From NCBI GenBank assembly GCA_028532855.1, contig JAQQAL010000022.1, positions 130,844-194,843 on the forward strand: a DNA stretch of 64,000 nt, in the 5' to 3' direction. Made by a program: the position numbers and the translations under genes. Source of the DNA: Candidatus Thalassospirochaeta sargassi. Lineage in GTDB: Bacteria > Spirochaetota > Spirochaetia > UBA9216. The number at the start of each line of letters is the position of its first letter. Positions within the stretch are counted from its first letter, which is position 1. Shown here piece by piece: positions 18,116 through 26,334 of this stretch. The notes beneath the pieces were generated by a model. The model was not told the DNA's origin. It did no database searches and saw nothing but the letters and a program-made list of their open reading frames with translations.

Positions 18116-19072
18116 TTACTCATCAATTTTCAGCAAATCATCCTCATCAAGATAAAGCTTCGGCTGAGGCAGAACCTCACCGCTTGCAAGCTTATCTGCA
18201 ATGACTGAAAGTTCTCTGGTAAATGGGCATGACGGGCTTGTAAGTACAACCGGGCTGCGTCTGAAAATCGAAAGCTGTACGTCCTTGTCCTCAGGAAGTG
18301 GGCCCAGAAATTCAAGATCAATACCGATGTTTTTTCTGGTTACATCCTTAAGTTTAAGGCCGAGTTCAATGCTCTCGCTGTTTTCAACCCTGTTAACGAT
18401 AACCCAGGGGTGAAATTCTTTTATTTTTTCTGCTGCAGCCTGACCAGAAAGATAAGAATGCGCTGTAAGTTCTTGAATAAGATCCGCAGTAAAAGATCGT
18501 CCGGATCCCTCGAGTTTTGTATTGACGAAGTTGTGTATAATTTCCCGTTCAAAGCTTTTTGCCTTAAAAGAACGAAAGAGCATTCTAAAGACTGATGTTT
18601 TTATAAATGAGTATGCATTTAATACCGATGTAGTTTCAGGCGAAGTGAAAACAATTCCGTACGGAGACACAAGAAAAAAATCAACAGTGTTATAAGTAGA
18701 CCCTGCTCCGAGATCGAGCAGGATAAAATCAGCATCAAGACTATTTATTTGTTTGATAATTTTCTGTTTGGTAAAAAAAGGAAGATTTCCGGTGCCGGGA
18801 CTAAGAGTATCGCCGGGTATGAAGAACAGGTTATCAATCTCAGTCTCAAAAAGCAGATTCTCCAGTGAATTTTCCTGCTTGTTTATGAGAGAGCTGATAC
18901 CGGTATTCCGGTTTTTTATTCCAAGGCAGGTATGAAGATTACTGCCTCCAAGATCCAGATCGATCAGAATAGTTTTTTTGCCTGAGGCGGCAAGAAGTAT
19001 ACCAAGATTAGCAGTAAAAACGGTTTTGCCGACACCGCCTTTGCCGGAACCTATCGGAATTACAATACTCAT
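18116..19072 (-). CDS. MinD/FlhG-like P-loop ATPase
   Basis: This 318-aa protein belongs to the MinD/ParA ATPases that dimerise on ATP and place or number cell structures. The deviant Walker A is GSGKGGVGKT (about residues 8-17), with ILIDLDLGGSN as the switch and LLDLGAGS as Walker B. The acidic C-terminal tail ends LYLDEDDLLKIDE. It resembles the FlhG/FleN branch that controls flagellar number, but there are no flagellar genes beside it. The ATG at 19072 has no Shine-Dalgarno sequence and lies 6 bp from a good -10 box. It is convergent with glgA and divergent from the flavoprotein gene. Confidence 0.85.
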   Translation of the reverse strand: MSIVIPIGSGKGGVGKTVFTANLGILLAASGKKTILIDLDLGGSNLHTCLGIKNRNTGISSLINKQENSLENLLFETEIDNLFFIPGDTLSPGTGNLPFFTKQKIIKQINSLDADFILLDLGAGSTYNTVDFFLVSPYGIVFTSPETTSVLNAYSFIKTSVFRMLFRSFKAKSFEREIIHNFVNTKLEGSGRSFTADLIQELTAHSYLSGQAAAEKIKEFHPWVIVNRVENSESIELGLKLKDVTRKNIGIDLEFLGPLPEDKDVQLSIFRRSPVVLTSPSCPFTRELSVIADKLASGEVLPQPKLYLDEDDLLKIDE

Positions 19073-19078
19073 GTATAT

Positions 19079-19107
19079 ATAATATTTTGCATAAGATTGT
19101 TTTGCAA
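19079..19107 (-). promoter_or_regulatory. Predicted leaderless promoter of the MinD-like gene
   Basis: On the minus strand: TTGCAA (19107-19102), 17 bp, TATTAT (19084-19079), then 6 bp to the ATG at 19072. Back to back with the next promoter; the two -35 boxes are 8 bp apart. Confidence 0.55.
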
Positions 19108-19115
19108 TTAAAAAA

Positions 19116-19144
19116 TTGAATAATATTCATTCTTAACTTAAAAT
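19116..19144 (+). promoter_or_regulatory. Predicted leaderless promoter of the flavoprotein gene
   Basis: TTGAAT (19116-19121), 17 bp, TAAAAT (19139-19144), then 6 bp (AAGAGC) to the ATG at 19151. AAGAG could act as a weak Shine-Dalgarno if transcription began further upstream. Confidence 0.5.
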
Positions 19145-19150
19145 AAGAGC

Positions 19151-19798
19151 ATGAAAATAACAGCTTTTGAGGGGAGTCCACGAAAAAATGGCAACTCCAG
19201 CCTTTTGTTAGATGCTTTCCTGGAAAAAACTGCAGTTGATGCTGTTGTCAAACGCTATAGAACCGATGAGCTTGAATTAAAGCCATGCAGGGGCTGTCTT
19301 ATGTGCAATGTCTTGAAACACTGTGCCTTACGAAAAGATGATTGGGAAAAATTATCCGAACAGATTCTTGATTCTGATGTTGTTGCTTTTGCAACACCCA
19401 TATATTTTCACCATACAACATCATCAATGAAGAAGCTACTTGACCGGTTCCGTTCTTTTTTGCATGTACAGATAACTGAAGATGGAATAATTCATAAAAC
19501 CCATCAGAAATGGAATAAAAAGTTTATTCTTCTTACTGCACATGGCTCATCTTCTGTTGAGGATGCTGCATCTCTGAATGAGTTATTTGATTTTATAATC
19601 GAAACGCTTGGGCCTGAAAACAGTATTGAAAGAATAAATGCAGTCAGGCTTGCAGTAAGGGGGCAGATAGGTTTTGATTTACAGCAGCTTGAAAAAACAT
19701 ATGTAAAACTCGGACTTCCGGCTTATCTTGCCGTTGAAGATTCGAAAAAAAATGCCGAATGGCTGGCTACCGCCGGTTATTTAGCAGAAAATTTATAA
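19151..19798 (+). CDS. Flavodoxin-fold NAD(P)H-dependent FMN reductase / iron-sulfur flavoprotein-like
   Basis: This 215-aa protein starts MKITAFEGSPRKNGNSSLLLDAF, the FMN-phosphate-binding loop of this family. It then shows a compact cysteine set, CRGCLMCNVLKHC (C-x2-C-x2-C-x5-C), followed by a DD pair, as in flavodoxin-fold reductases and iron-sulfur flavoproteins. FATPIYFHHTTSSMKKLLDRF is the typical FMN-contact region. It probably passes electrons to small oxidants or to an iron-sulfur partner; the real substrate cannot be read. It lies 18 bp before the transacylase/kinase fusion and may share its transcript. Confidence 0.85.
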   Translation: MKITAFEGSPRKNGNSSLLLDAFLEKTAVDAVVKRYRTDELELKPCRGCLMCNVLKHCALRKDDWEKLSEQILDSDVVAFATPIYFHHTTSSMKKLLDRFRSFLHVQITEDGIIHKTHQKWNKKFILLTAHGSSSVEDAASLNELFDFIIETLGPENSIERINAVRLAVRGQIGFDLQQLEKTYVKLGLPAYLAVEDSKKNAEWLATAGYLAENL

Positions 19799-19816
19799 AC
19801 TCTTACCGGAGGAATT

Positions 19817-22021
19817 ATGTACGACATAGAGAAATCGCTTGAGCAAAAAATCATTTCACAGAATAAAGCAAGACCGACAGTTTTTTTTACAGAAGCAGGT
19901 GATATTAGACTGCTCGAATCAATTTGCTATCTTACAAGGTATATACGACCTGTAATACCTGCATCCGAATTTGAAATTAGAGATATTTTCGACAAGAAGT
20001 TATCACATATCGAAAAAAGCAGGCGTGAATATACTATCTCTCAGACAGCTTTTATAGATATTGCGAAAGAAGAAAATCTGCGGGACAGCTTTGCAAAAGA
20101 ACTTGTTCATGAGACAGCGGAGGCAGGCGGAACAACCAGTTACGATGAAGCTCTGGAAATAATCTCCGACCCATGTATTTTCGGGATCTTCTGCGTAAGG
20201 CTGAATCATGCCGATATGGTAGTAGGAGGCAGCACACATGAGCCGGTGAAATATTTCCGACCGGTTATACGGTATCTTAAAAAGAAAAAGGTATGTTCTG
20301 AAACAGGTGTATTTATTCTGCCTGATGATAATACCGAGAATATATATTCACAAAACATTATTGTATTCGGTGATGTAGGTGTTAACGGCAGCATGACCGC
20401 TGAAACACTCGCCCACATTGCAGTTGATACCTGTACAATCGCCAGAAATATCATACCCGAGGATGTTCTACCGGAGATACAGGGTGCAATGGTCTCCTAC
20501 TCAAACCATGGTTCAGACGAAGGCCCTTCTCCGGAATTGGTAAAAAAAGCCTCCGAGCTGGTACCTGAACTGTTGAATGAATACAGGGAACAGGATGAAA
20601 GATACGGTTCGATACTTATTGAGGGTGAGGTAAAGGTTAATGTAGCCCTGTCCCAAAGATCTGCAAGGTATTACAGCAGCAGCCAGACCGATGACTGGGA
20701 TGGACCTGCGAACGTGATAATCTGTCCAAACCTGGATATGGGTAACATGCTTTATCATCTATACGCAACAAGATTCCCGGATGCGAAAAAATTCAGCATA
20801 ATTTCAGGAATCGGATTTTCCGCAGTGGATCTTGCACGAGACTGTACTGCCGACGATATCAGGCTTGGGGTGAAGGCTACTATACTGAATATGTTGATGA
20901 AAGAGAGCTGGGAAAAAACACCGGTTGACACATTTTTCAAAAGATACCGGGTCCTGACGATCAATCCGGGTTCAACCTCTACGAAAGTCAGCCTGTTTGA
21001 GGGTGAGTATGAGGTTATTTCTGAAGAGCTTAAACATTCAGCCGAAGAACTTGAACCATTTGCCGGGAGAGCTGTTTCAAGCCAGTATGAATACAGGCTT
21101 AAGATGATAGAAGATTTCATGAAGCGGAATAATTTCCAGATTGAGGATTTGGACGCCGTAGCGGGCCGTGGAGGGCTGTTAAAACCCATTAAACACGGTA
21201 CATACACAGTGAACAGCAGAATGCTTGAAGACCTTAGTGCAGGTGTAGCTGGTGAGCATGCTTCAAATCTAGGCGGGATTATTGCACACAATCTTACATC
21301 AGGAACTGATACCGATGCATTCATTGTTGACCCGGTAGTTGTTGATGAGGTTTACGAAAAGGTGAAAATAACCGGATTGAAAGAGATACAGCGCTTTGTA
21401 ATAAGCCATGCCCTTAATCAGATTGCATCGGCTCGGCGGTGGGCGATTGAGAAAGAAACTTTCTATGAAAATATCAACGTGATTGTTGCGCATATGGGCG
21501 GGGGCATATCCGTCGGGGCTCACTGCAGAGGCAGGTATGTGGATGTTAATAATGCCCTGAACGGTGAGGGGCCGTTTTCACCGCAGCGTTCAGGCAGTCT
21601 GCCGGCAGGACAGCTGATTGACCTGTGTTTTTCCGGTAAGTATACAAAAGAACAGCTTAAAACATTGAATAAGGGCGCCGGCGGGTTGATTGATCTTCTG
21701 GGCACCAATGATCTGCGCGCAGTTGAAGAGATGATGGACAACGGCGATGATTTCGCAGCAATTGTGTTTGATGCCCTTGTTTATCAAATATCAAAGGAAA
21801 TAACATCGCTGATACCTGCATTTGACGGGGAAGCCATTGACCGTATTATTCTGACCGGTGGAATGGCCCGCTCAAAGCGGCTTGTCGAGGGTATCAGCAG
21901 GGCTGTAAGCCTGCCGGGCTGCGGCGTTACCGTGTACCCGGGGGAAAATGAAATGCGCGCGCTTGCGGAGGGGGCCATAAGGGTACTCCAGGGGAAGGAA
22001 GATGCAAGAGTCTACGAATGA
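19817..22021 (+). CDS. Fused phosphotransacylase / butyrate-type acyl kinase
   Basis: One 734-aa chain joins two enzymes normally made separately. Residues 1 to about 370 match phosphate acetyl/butyryltransferases (FGDVGVNGSMTAETLAHIA, MVSYSNHGSDEGPS, ANVIICPNLDMGNMLYHL), which convert acyl-CoA to acyl phosphate. Residues from about 376 match butyrate kinases (LTINPGSTSTKVSLFEG, AGRGGLLKPI, VAHMGGGISVGAH, DVNNALNGEGPFSPQRSG), which make ATP and the free acid. The frame is continuous with no hint of a sequencing junction. The kinase half is closer to butyrate/branched-chain kinases than to AckA; the exact acyl group is unknown. The ribosome-binding site GGAGG lies 7 nt upstream. The stop is 3 bp from the convergent chemoreceptor gene. 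Confidence 0.9.
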   Translation: MYDIEKSLEQKIISQNKARPTVFFTEAGDIRLLESICYLTRYIRPVIPASEFEIRDIFDKKLSHIEKSRREYTISQTAFIDIAKEENLRDSFAKELVHETAEAGGTTSYDEALEIISDPCIFGIFCVRLNHADMVVGGSTHEPVKYFRPVIRYLKKKKVCSETGVFILPDDNTENIYSQNIIVFGDVGVNGSMTAETLAHIAVDTCTIARNIIPEDVLPEIQGAMVSYSNHGSDEGPSPELVKKASELVPELLNEYREQDERYGSILIEGEVKVNVALSQRSARYYSSSQTDDWDGPANVIICPNLDMGNMLYHLYATRFPDAKKFSIISGIGFSAVDLARDCTADDIRLGVKATILNMLMKESWEKTPVDTFFKRYRVLTINPGSTSTKVSLFEGEYEVISEELKHSAEELEPFAGRAVSSQYEYRLKMIEDFMKRNNFQIEDLDAVAGRGGLLKPIKHGTYTVNSRMLEDLSAGVAGEHASNLGGIIAHNLTSGTDTDAFIVDPVVVDEVYEKVKITGLKEIQRFVISHALNQIASARRWAIEKETFYENINVIVAHMGGGISVGAHCRGRYVDVNNALNGEGPFSPQRSGSLPAGQLIDLCFSGKYTKEQLKTLNKGAGGLIDLLGTNDLRAVEEMMDNGDDFAAIVFDALVYQISKEITSLIPAFDGEAIDRIILTGGMARSKRLVEGISRAVSLPGCGVTVYPGENEMRALAEGAIRVLQGKEDARVYE

Positions 22022-22024
22022 TTT

Positions 22025-22879
22025 TCAGCTTTTTTTATTAAGCAGATTATCCAGTGCAGAGTGTGTATTATTAAGGGTTGATGAAATAGTGTCCGCATCT
22101 TTAAGAAGGGCGTAAACATCCTCAAGAGATTTTAATCCTTCTGTGATAGCATCGGTCTGTTCATCAATCCCGGCACGAATTTCAGCAATAATCTGGCCTG
22201 AACCCATAAGGCTTTTATTGTTATGATCAAAGGTTTCGCTGGTGGAAATAAGATCCTGCTGAAAATTCTCAAGTAGAACAAGAAGACGATTGAAGCTGTC
22301 ACGGACCTGCATCACTCCTGTATTAAAACCATTGATTGTTCCCTCGATATTGGTCGCAAAATCCTGGGTCTGCTGTGAAAGACCTCTGATTTCTTTTGCA
22401 ATTATCTGAAACCCTTTGCCTGCGTTTCCCGCTCTGGCGGCTTCTATCGAGGCATTGATAGCAAGAATATTCGTCTGCTGAGCTACGTCATCAATTTCTC
22501 TAGTCATTTCTTTGACTTGATCCGTTCTCTCATGAAGCTCTGTGAACAGAGCCTGAATTTTTTGGGATTCTTCAGTAGCCTTCGAAATTTCTTTAACATT
22601 ATTATGAATATCAGTGTTAATGCGTGATGTTGATTCAATAATGTTATTCATATTTTTATTTATATTGGAAGCATTAGTTGATGTTGAAGCGGATGTTGCC
22701 CTGATCTCTTCAAAGCTGGTTACAATAGTTTCAAGTGAGTTATGAATTTGACGTATCTTGGCGCCTATAATATTCATAGCGCTTTTGGTTACTTTTGAAA
22801 GCACATTACCCTTGTTGTAACCGATAGTCAGATGCTGTATAGTTCTTTTGAAAAAAGCGAATTTAAATTCATTAGCCAT
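22025..22879 (-). CDS. Soluble methyl-accepting chemotaxis protein
   Basis: This 284-aa chemoreceptor has no transmembrane segment and no obvious ligand domain. It is almost entirely a helical coiled-coil with the conserved tip [20 protein letters not shown] and [13 protein letters not shown], which binds CheA and CheW. About 85 residues precede the tip arm and could hold a sensor-binding region. The upstream gene, 11 bp away, encodes a diiron oxygen-binding protein, so this receptor probably receives its signal from that partner, as shown for the ODP/MCP pair of Treponema denticola. Start ATG at 22879 with a CCGGAG ribosome-binding site. Confidence 0.92.
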   Translation of the reverse strand: MANEFKFAFFKRTIQHLTIGYNKGNVLSKVTKSAMNIIGAKIRQIHNSLETIVTSFEEIRATSASTSTNASNINKNMNNIIESTSRINTDIHNNVKEISKATEESQKIQALFTELHERTDQVKEMTREIDDVAQQTNILAINASIEAARAGNAGKGFQIIAKEIRGLSQQTQDFATNIEGTINGFNTGVMQVRDSFNRLLVLLENFQQDLISTSETFDHNNKSLMGSGQIIAEIRAGIDEQTDAITEGLKSLEDVYALLKDADTISSTLNNTHSALDNLLNKKS

Positions 22880-22890
22880 AATTACTCCGG

Positions 22891-23664
22891 TTATACGTAG
22901 ATGGAATCAATTATGTCGATGCCGCATCTAAGTTCAGAAAACCAGTTGAGGAAATTATCTACATTTTCGTCTTTAAATAGGGCTCCGTGTTGCGGTGCGA
23001 TGAGCTTTACATCGAGATTGCTGATCTTTGAAAGCCACTTTTTGATAACCACATTAGAAGTCATGTAACGTTTATGAAAGCCCTCCATAATCTCGAGATG
23101 TTTATTGAAATCCTCAACAAATAAATACTGTCCGTTTGAGGGAAAAACAGCAGCGCCAATGTCGCCGGTAAACAGGGTTTTGGAAATAGGGTCATAAAAA
23201 GAATAATTCCCGCAGGAATGCAGAAAATGCGATGGTATGAGTTTTAATTCATTTCCAGAAGAAAGCTTCAGAGAGCCGTTAAGAGCTTCTATTCCAACGA
23301 TTCTGCTGTCGTCTATGATCCCAAAATGGGGGATGAACCTGATCCATAATTCAGAAATATATATTTTAGCTCCGGTAACCCCAAGCCACAATGCAATGCC
23401 GCTTGATACATCAGGGTCCTGATGGGAGAAAAATATATTGTCTATTTTATCCAGATCTATGTATCGACTGACCAGGGCTACGACCCTTGAAAACAGGTGT
23501 ATTCCGCCCGGATCCACCAAAGTACCCCGTCCGTTGTTGATAATTAGATACTGATTGGTCTGAACAACCCCCTGTTCCTCTTCTTCATCAGCACCAAGCC
23601 ATATAAACTGATGTGAATCAGCTTCAAAAAGAACCTTTCCGTTTACATCATTTGAATTAATCAT
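22891..23664 (-). CDS. Oxygen-binding diiron protein (ODP), chemotaxis sensor
   Basis: This 257-aa protein has the metallo-beta-lactamase fold of flavodiiron proteins but no flavodoxin domain. Metal ligands are visible: HQDPD (His81, Asp83, Asp85), PSHFLHS (His146/His149), FTGDIG (Asp168) and APQHGAL near the C-terminus. It keeps the loop DPGGIHLF typical of flavodiiron proteins. The pairing with a soluble chemoreceptor 11 bp downstream is the arrangement described for the Treponema ODP, which binds iron and oxygen and signals to the receptor. The ATG at 23664 has no Shine-Dalgarno sequence and sits 6 bp after a -10 box. Confidence 0.88.
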   Translation of the reverse strand: MINSNDVNGKVLFEADSHQFIWLGADEEEEQGVVQTNQYLIINNGRGTLVDPGGIHLFSRVVALVSRYIDLDKIDNIFFSHQDPDVSSGIALWLGVTGAKIYISELWIRFIPHFGIIDDSRIVGIEALNGSLKLSSGNELKLIPSHFLHSCGNYSFYDPISKTLFTGDIGAAVFPSNGQYLFVEDFNKHLEIMEGFHKRYMTSNVVIKKWLSKISNLDVKLIAPQHGALFKDENVDNFLNWFSELRCGIDIIDSIYV

Positions 23665-23670
23665 ATTTAA

Positions 23671-23699
23671 TTAATAAAGGATTTCCGGATAATAATCAA
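23671..23699 (-). promoter_or_regulatory. Predicted leaderless promoter of the ODP-chemoreceptor operon
   Basis: On the minus strand: TTGATT (23699-23694), 17 bp, TATTAA (23676-23671), then 6 bp to the ATG at 23664. No Shine-Dalgarno sequence. Confidence 0.45.
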
Positions 23700-23826
23700 A
23701 TAGAAATTGCTGCACAGAAATAATTGTGTTTGCTTAGGATTGAAATATACAAAAAAATTCATTTACCACTGGAAAAATACATGTTTTAGAATTATTCTTA
23801 AAATACTAATATTGAAGGGAGTTCTA

Positions 23827-24369
23827 ATGAAAAAGATTTTATTTGTTTTAATGATTATTCTACTTACAACGGCTGCTGTTTTTGCAGAAAATGTCGTAAC
23901 AGTAACAAACGAAACCGGATATACAATAAACTATATCTATTTTTCACCATCTGACTATGATGACTGGGATGATGATTTTTTAGGTGATGATTCGCTGGAA
24001 GACGGGGAAACTGTAGAGATTGTTCTTGATAGGGAAATTGATGAGGATCAGTTTATTTATGATCTTCAGGCGGTTGATGAAGATAATGATTATTACACAA
24101 TGTATGAAGTTGATCTGAATGAATCAATGGATATAAGCCTTACTATGGATGCTTATGACGGCGGCGATTATGAAGATTACGGAGATTATGACTACAGTGG
24201 TTATGAAGAAGGCTATAACGAAGGATACAGTGAGGGTTACAAACAGGGCTACACTGACGCATTCCGTGATGCGTATCTTGAAGGTTTCAGAGCAGCTGCA
24301 GATATGGATTTTCCTGCAGGAATTTCATCAGGATCCGGTTCTTCTGACGGGACAAACAGCTGGAGATAA
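23827..24369 (+). CDS. Secreted acidic protein with GY-x-x-GY repeats
   Basis: This 180-aa protein starts with a clear signal peptide (MKKILFVLMIILLTTAAVFA, cleaved before ENVV). A short beta-rich domain with many Asp and Tyr follows (about residues 22-105), then an Asp/Tyr-rich stretch and a tyrosine-glycine repeat array, EGYNEGYSEGYKQGYTDAF, continuing to about residue 160. I do not recognise a function. The repeats recall the helical DGxxxGxxxG-type arrays of Yae1-like segments. The start at 23827 has an AGGGAG ribosome-binding site; the frame open upstream lacks a sensible start. Monocistronic, ended by a strong terminator. Probably periplasmic or surface-exposed. Confidence 0.82.
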   Translation: MKKILFVLMIILLTTAAVFAENVVTVTNETGYTINYIYFSPSDYDDWDDDFLGDDSLEDGETVEIVLDREIDEDQFIYDLQAVDEDNDYYTMYEVDLNESMDISLTMDAYDGGDYEDYGDYDYSGYEEGYNEGYSEGYKQGYTDAFRDAYLEGFRAAADMDFPAGISSGSGSSDGTNSWR

Positions 24370-24410
24370 GTATTTTAATTGATTGATTAACAATTAAACA
24401 ATTTTTTTAA

Positions 24411-24449
24411 TAAGCCCCGGGAGATTTTTGATTCCGGGGCTTATTTTTA
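24411..24449 (+). terminator. Rho-independent terminator
   Basis: AAGCCCCGG / CCGGGGCTT stem with a 13-nt loop followed by a T-rich tract, 42 bp after the acidic secreted protein gene. Confidence 0.88.
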
Positions 24450-24515
24450 ATCTAATATATACACCATTTCTAACTGACCTCAGGTGGGGGGGCAGTATTT
24501 ATATATAAAAAGAAA

Positions 24516-24854
24516 TCAGCTCAGCATGGAGAGCCAGCAGTTCTTAAACAGCTCAAGCTCTTCAATGATCCGTGTTTCAAGCTGTTTACAGCTTTGAAAA
24601 TCGCCTATAGAAGAGTATTTTTCGTATTCTGCAAGTTTTTCAACTGCCCTGATGCCGCCGTATTCAATTATAAAGTTCTTCATTCTTTCTACATGATAAG
24701 CAACTGTGCTGTATCTGCAGCAGGGGGTAATTTTCCCTCCACTGAAAACGGTTTTGAGGTTTGTAAGAAGTTTAGAGTATTCATCCAGAAATTTACGGGA
24801 AATTATGGGCTTGTTTCTGTAACTCTTCAACGCGTTATTATAATCAATCACCAT
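24516..24854 (-). CDS. Small uncharacterised protein, 112 aa
   Basis: I do not recognise this protein. It is short, predicted mostly helical, without signal peptide or membrane segment, and has a Cys pair in ITPCCRYS plus two further Cys (SCKQ, KNCW). It lies between a terminator and the end of the gcv operon. The gene-like evidence is a clean promoter (TTGAAA / 17 bp / TAAGAT) ending 6 bp before the ATG. Its -35 box overlaps the last codons of gcvPB, so it is transcribed separately from that operon as well as possibly by read-through. There is no Shine-Dalgarno sequence. Confidence 0.6.
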   Translation of the reverse strand: MVIDYNNALKSYRNKPIISRKFLDEYSKLLTNLKTVFSGGKITPCCRYSTVAYHVERMKNFIIEYGGIRAVEKLAEYEKYSSIGDFQSCKQLETRIIEELELFKNCWLSMLS

Positions 24855-24860
24855 GATTAA

Positions 24861-24889
24861 ATCTTAGTAGATACAGGATCTGATTTCAA
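24861..24889 (-). promoter_or_regulatory. Predicted leaderless promoter of the 112-aa gene
   Basis: On the minus strand: TTGAAA (24889-24884), 17 bp, TAAGAT (24866-24861), then 6 bp to the ATG at 24854. The -35 box overlaps the stop region of gcvPB (24886). Confidence 0.5.
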
Positions 24890-26334
24890 GCTTTATAACT
24901 GAGATTAGGATGTTTTACAGCCCTCACTTCATCCGGTCTGCACACCGGAGCTTTTTCCGGAAAATCATGAAAACGGGAAGGTTCAGAGTCTGCGAGATCC
25001 GCCAGGCGAAGAAGTTCATCTACAAATGAGTCCAGGGTTTGTCTGGATTCGGTTTCTGTCGGTTCAACCATAATTGCCTCTTTTATATTAAGAGGAAAGT
25101 ATACCGTCGGCGGATGAAAGCCGGTATCTATAATTGCCTTGGCGAAATCAAGAGCTTTGACTCCCTTCTCCGAAAAATTCTTTGCGGAAATTACGAATTC
25201 ATGAAGTGTACCTTCAGGATGGGGTATGTGAAACCTTTCTTTAAGCTTAGCTTTTAAATAGTTGGCATTAAGTACAGCATTTTCACTTGCTTCAATCAGC
25301 CCGTCACGGCCCATATATAAAATGTATGCGTATGCTCTGAGAAGGATGCCGAAGTTACCATAAAAGGGTGAAATGTATCCTATTGACAGCGGTTTGTAAT
25401 AATCGAGGGCATATGATCCGTCCTCTCTCATGATTATTCTTGAAGTAGGAAGATACTCAGAGAGAAACTCCTTTACTCCAACAGGTCCGGCTCCGGGCCC
25501 TCCGCCACCGTGGGGTGTAGAAAAGGTTTTGTGAAGGTTGAGATGAACAATGTCAAAACCGAGTTCGCCGGGTTTAGCTTTTCCCATAATCGCATTCATA
25601 TTAGCGCCGTCGTAATACATGAGAGCACCGGCTTTATGTGCCGAATCAGTGATTTCTTTGATATGGGGATTGAAAATACCTAAAGTATTCGGGCAGGTAA
25701 GCATAACTCCGGCAGTACGTTCATCAAGGGCTTCTTTATAGGCCTGCATATCCATAACACCGTTTTTATCTGATTTGATTGTCTTTACCTTATAACCTGC
25801 TATGGCGGCGCTTGCGGGGTTTGTGCCGTGTCCGGAATCCGGAATTATAATAAACTCTCTTTTATCGCCTCGCGACTTATGATAGGCCGCAATAAGCATT
25901 ACCCCGGTAAGCTCGCCGTGGGCACCAGCCATGGGCTGTGTTGTAAAAGCATGCATGCCGGTTATTTCCGACAAAAGATTCTCGAGATTATAGATCAGCT
26001 GCATTGCCCCTTGAGTCAGCATGCCGCCCTTGATGAGTTGGGGTTGAAGAGGATGGATGGACGAAAAGCTGTCAAGGCCTGCGAGCTTTTCAGTAAAACG
26101 CGGGTTGTACTTCATTGTACATGAGCCAAGCGGATAAAAGTTGGTATCCACACTGAAGTTAAGCCTTGAAAGATTTGTAAAGTGCCTGACAACCTCAGGT
26201 TCTGATATTTGAGGAAGCCCGGCGATATCATTTCTCAGGTATTCAAAATCCAGTTCCTCCGCAGACGGTACATCAGATGCCGGCAATTTTATGCCGGGAT
26301 TATCGTTTTGTGATTTTTCAAATATCAGTTCCAT
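24886..26334 (-). CDS. gcvPB: Glycine dehydrogenase (decarboxylating) subunit 2
   Basis: This is the C-terminal half of the split P-protein of the glycine cleavage system, which decarboxylates glycine and passes the aminomethyl group to lipoyl-GcvH. The 482-aa chain has the PLP region GHGTNPASAAIAGY and the PLP lysine in NLHKTFSTPHGGGGPG near residue 270. NTLGIFNPHI and YYDGANMNAIMG are also typical. The start overlaps the 3' end of gcvPA by 10 bp. Last gene of gcvT-gcvH-gcvPA-gcvPB. Confidence 0.97.
   Translation of the reverse strand: MELIFEKSQNDNPGIKLPASDVPSAEELDFEYLRNDIAGLPQISEPEVVRHFTNLSRLNFSVDTNFYPLGSCTMKYNPRFTEKLAGLDSFSSIHPLQPQLIKGGMLTQGAMQLIYNLENLLSEITGMHAFTTQPMAGAHGELTGVMLIAAYHKSRGDKREFIIIPDSGHGTNPASAAIAGYKVKTIKSDKNGVMDMQAYKEALDERTAGVMLTCPNTLGIFNPHIKEITDSAHKAGALMYYDGANMNAIMGKAKPGELGFDIVHLNLHKTFSTPHGGGGPGAGPVGVKEFLSEYLPTSRIIMREDGSYALDYYKPLSIGYISPFYGNFGILLRAYAYILYMGRDGLIEASENAVLNANYLKAKLKERFHIPHPEGTLHEFVISAKNFSEKGVKALDFAKAIIDTGFHPPTVYFPLNIKEAIMVEPTETESRQTLDSFVDELLRLADLADSEPSRFHDFPEKAPVCRPDEVRAVKHPNLSYKA

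Noticed and set aside
20755-21324. A 189-codon open frame on the minus strand inside the transacylase/kinase gene
   Set aside because: It lies entirely opposite a clearly conserved coding sequence, has a Ser/Arg/Pro-rich composition typical of antisense shadow frames, and shows no promoter or family motif.
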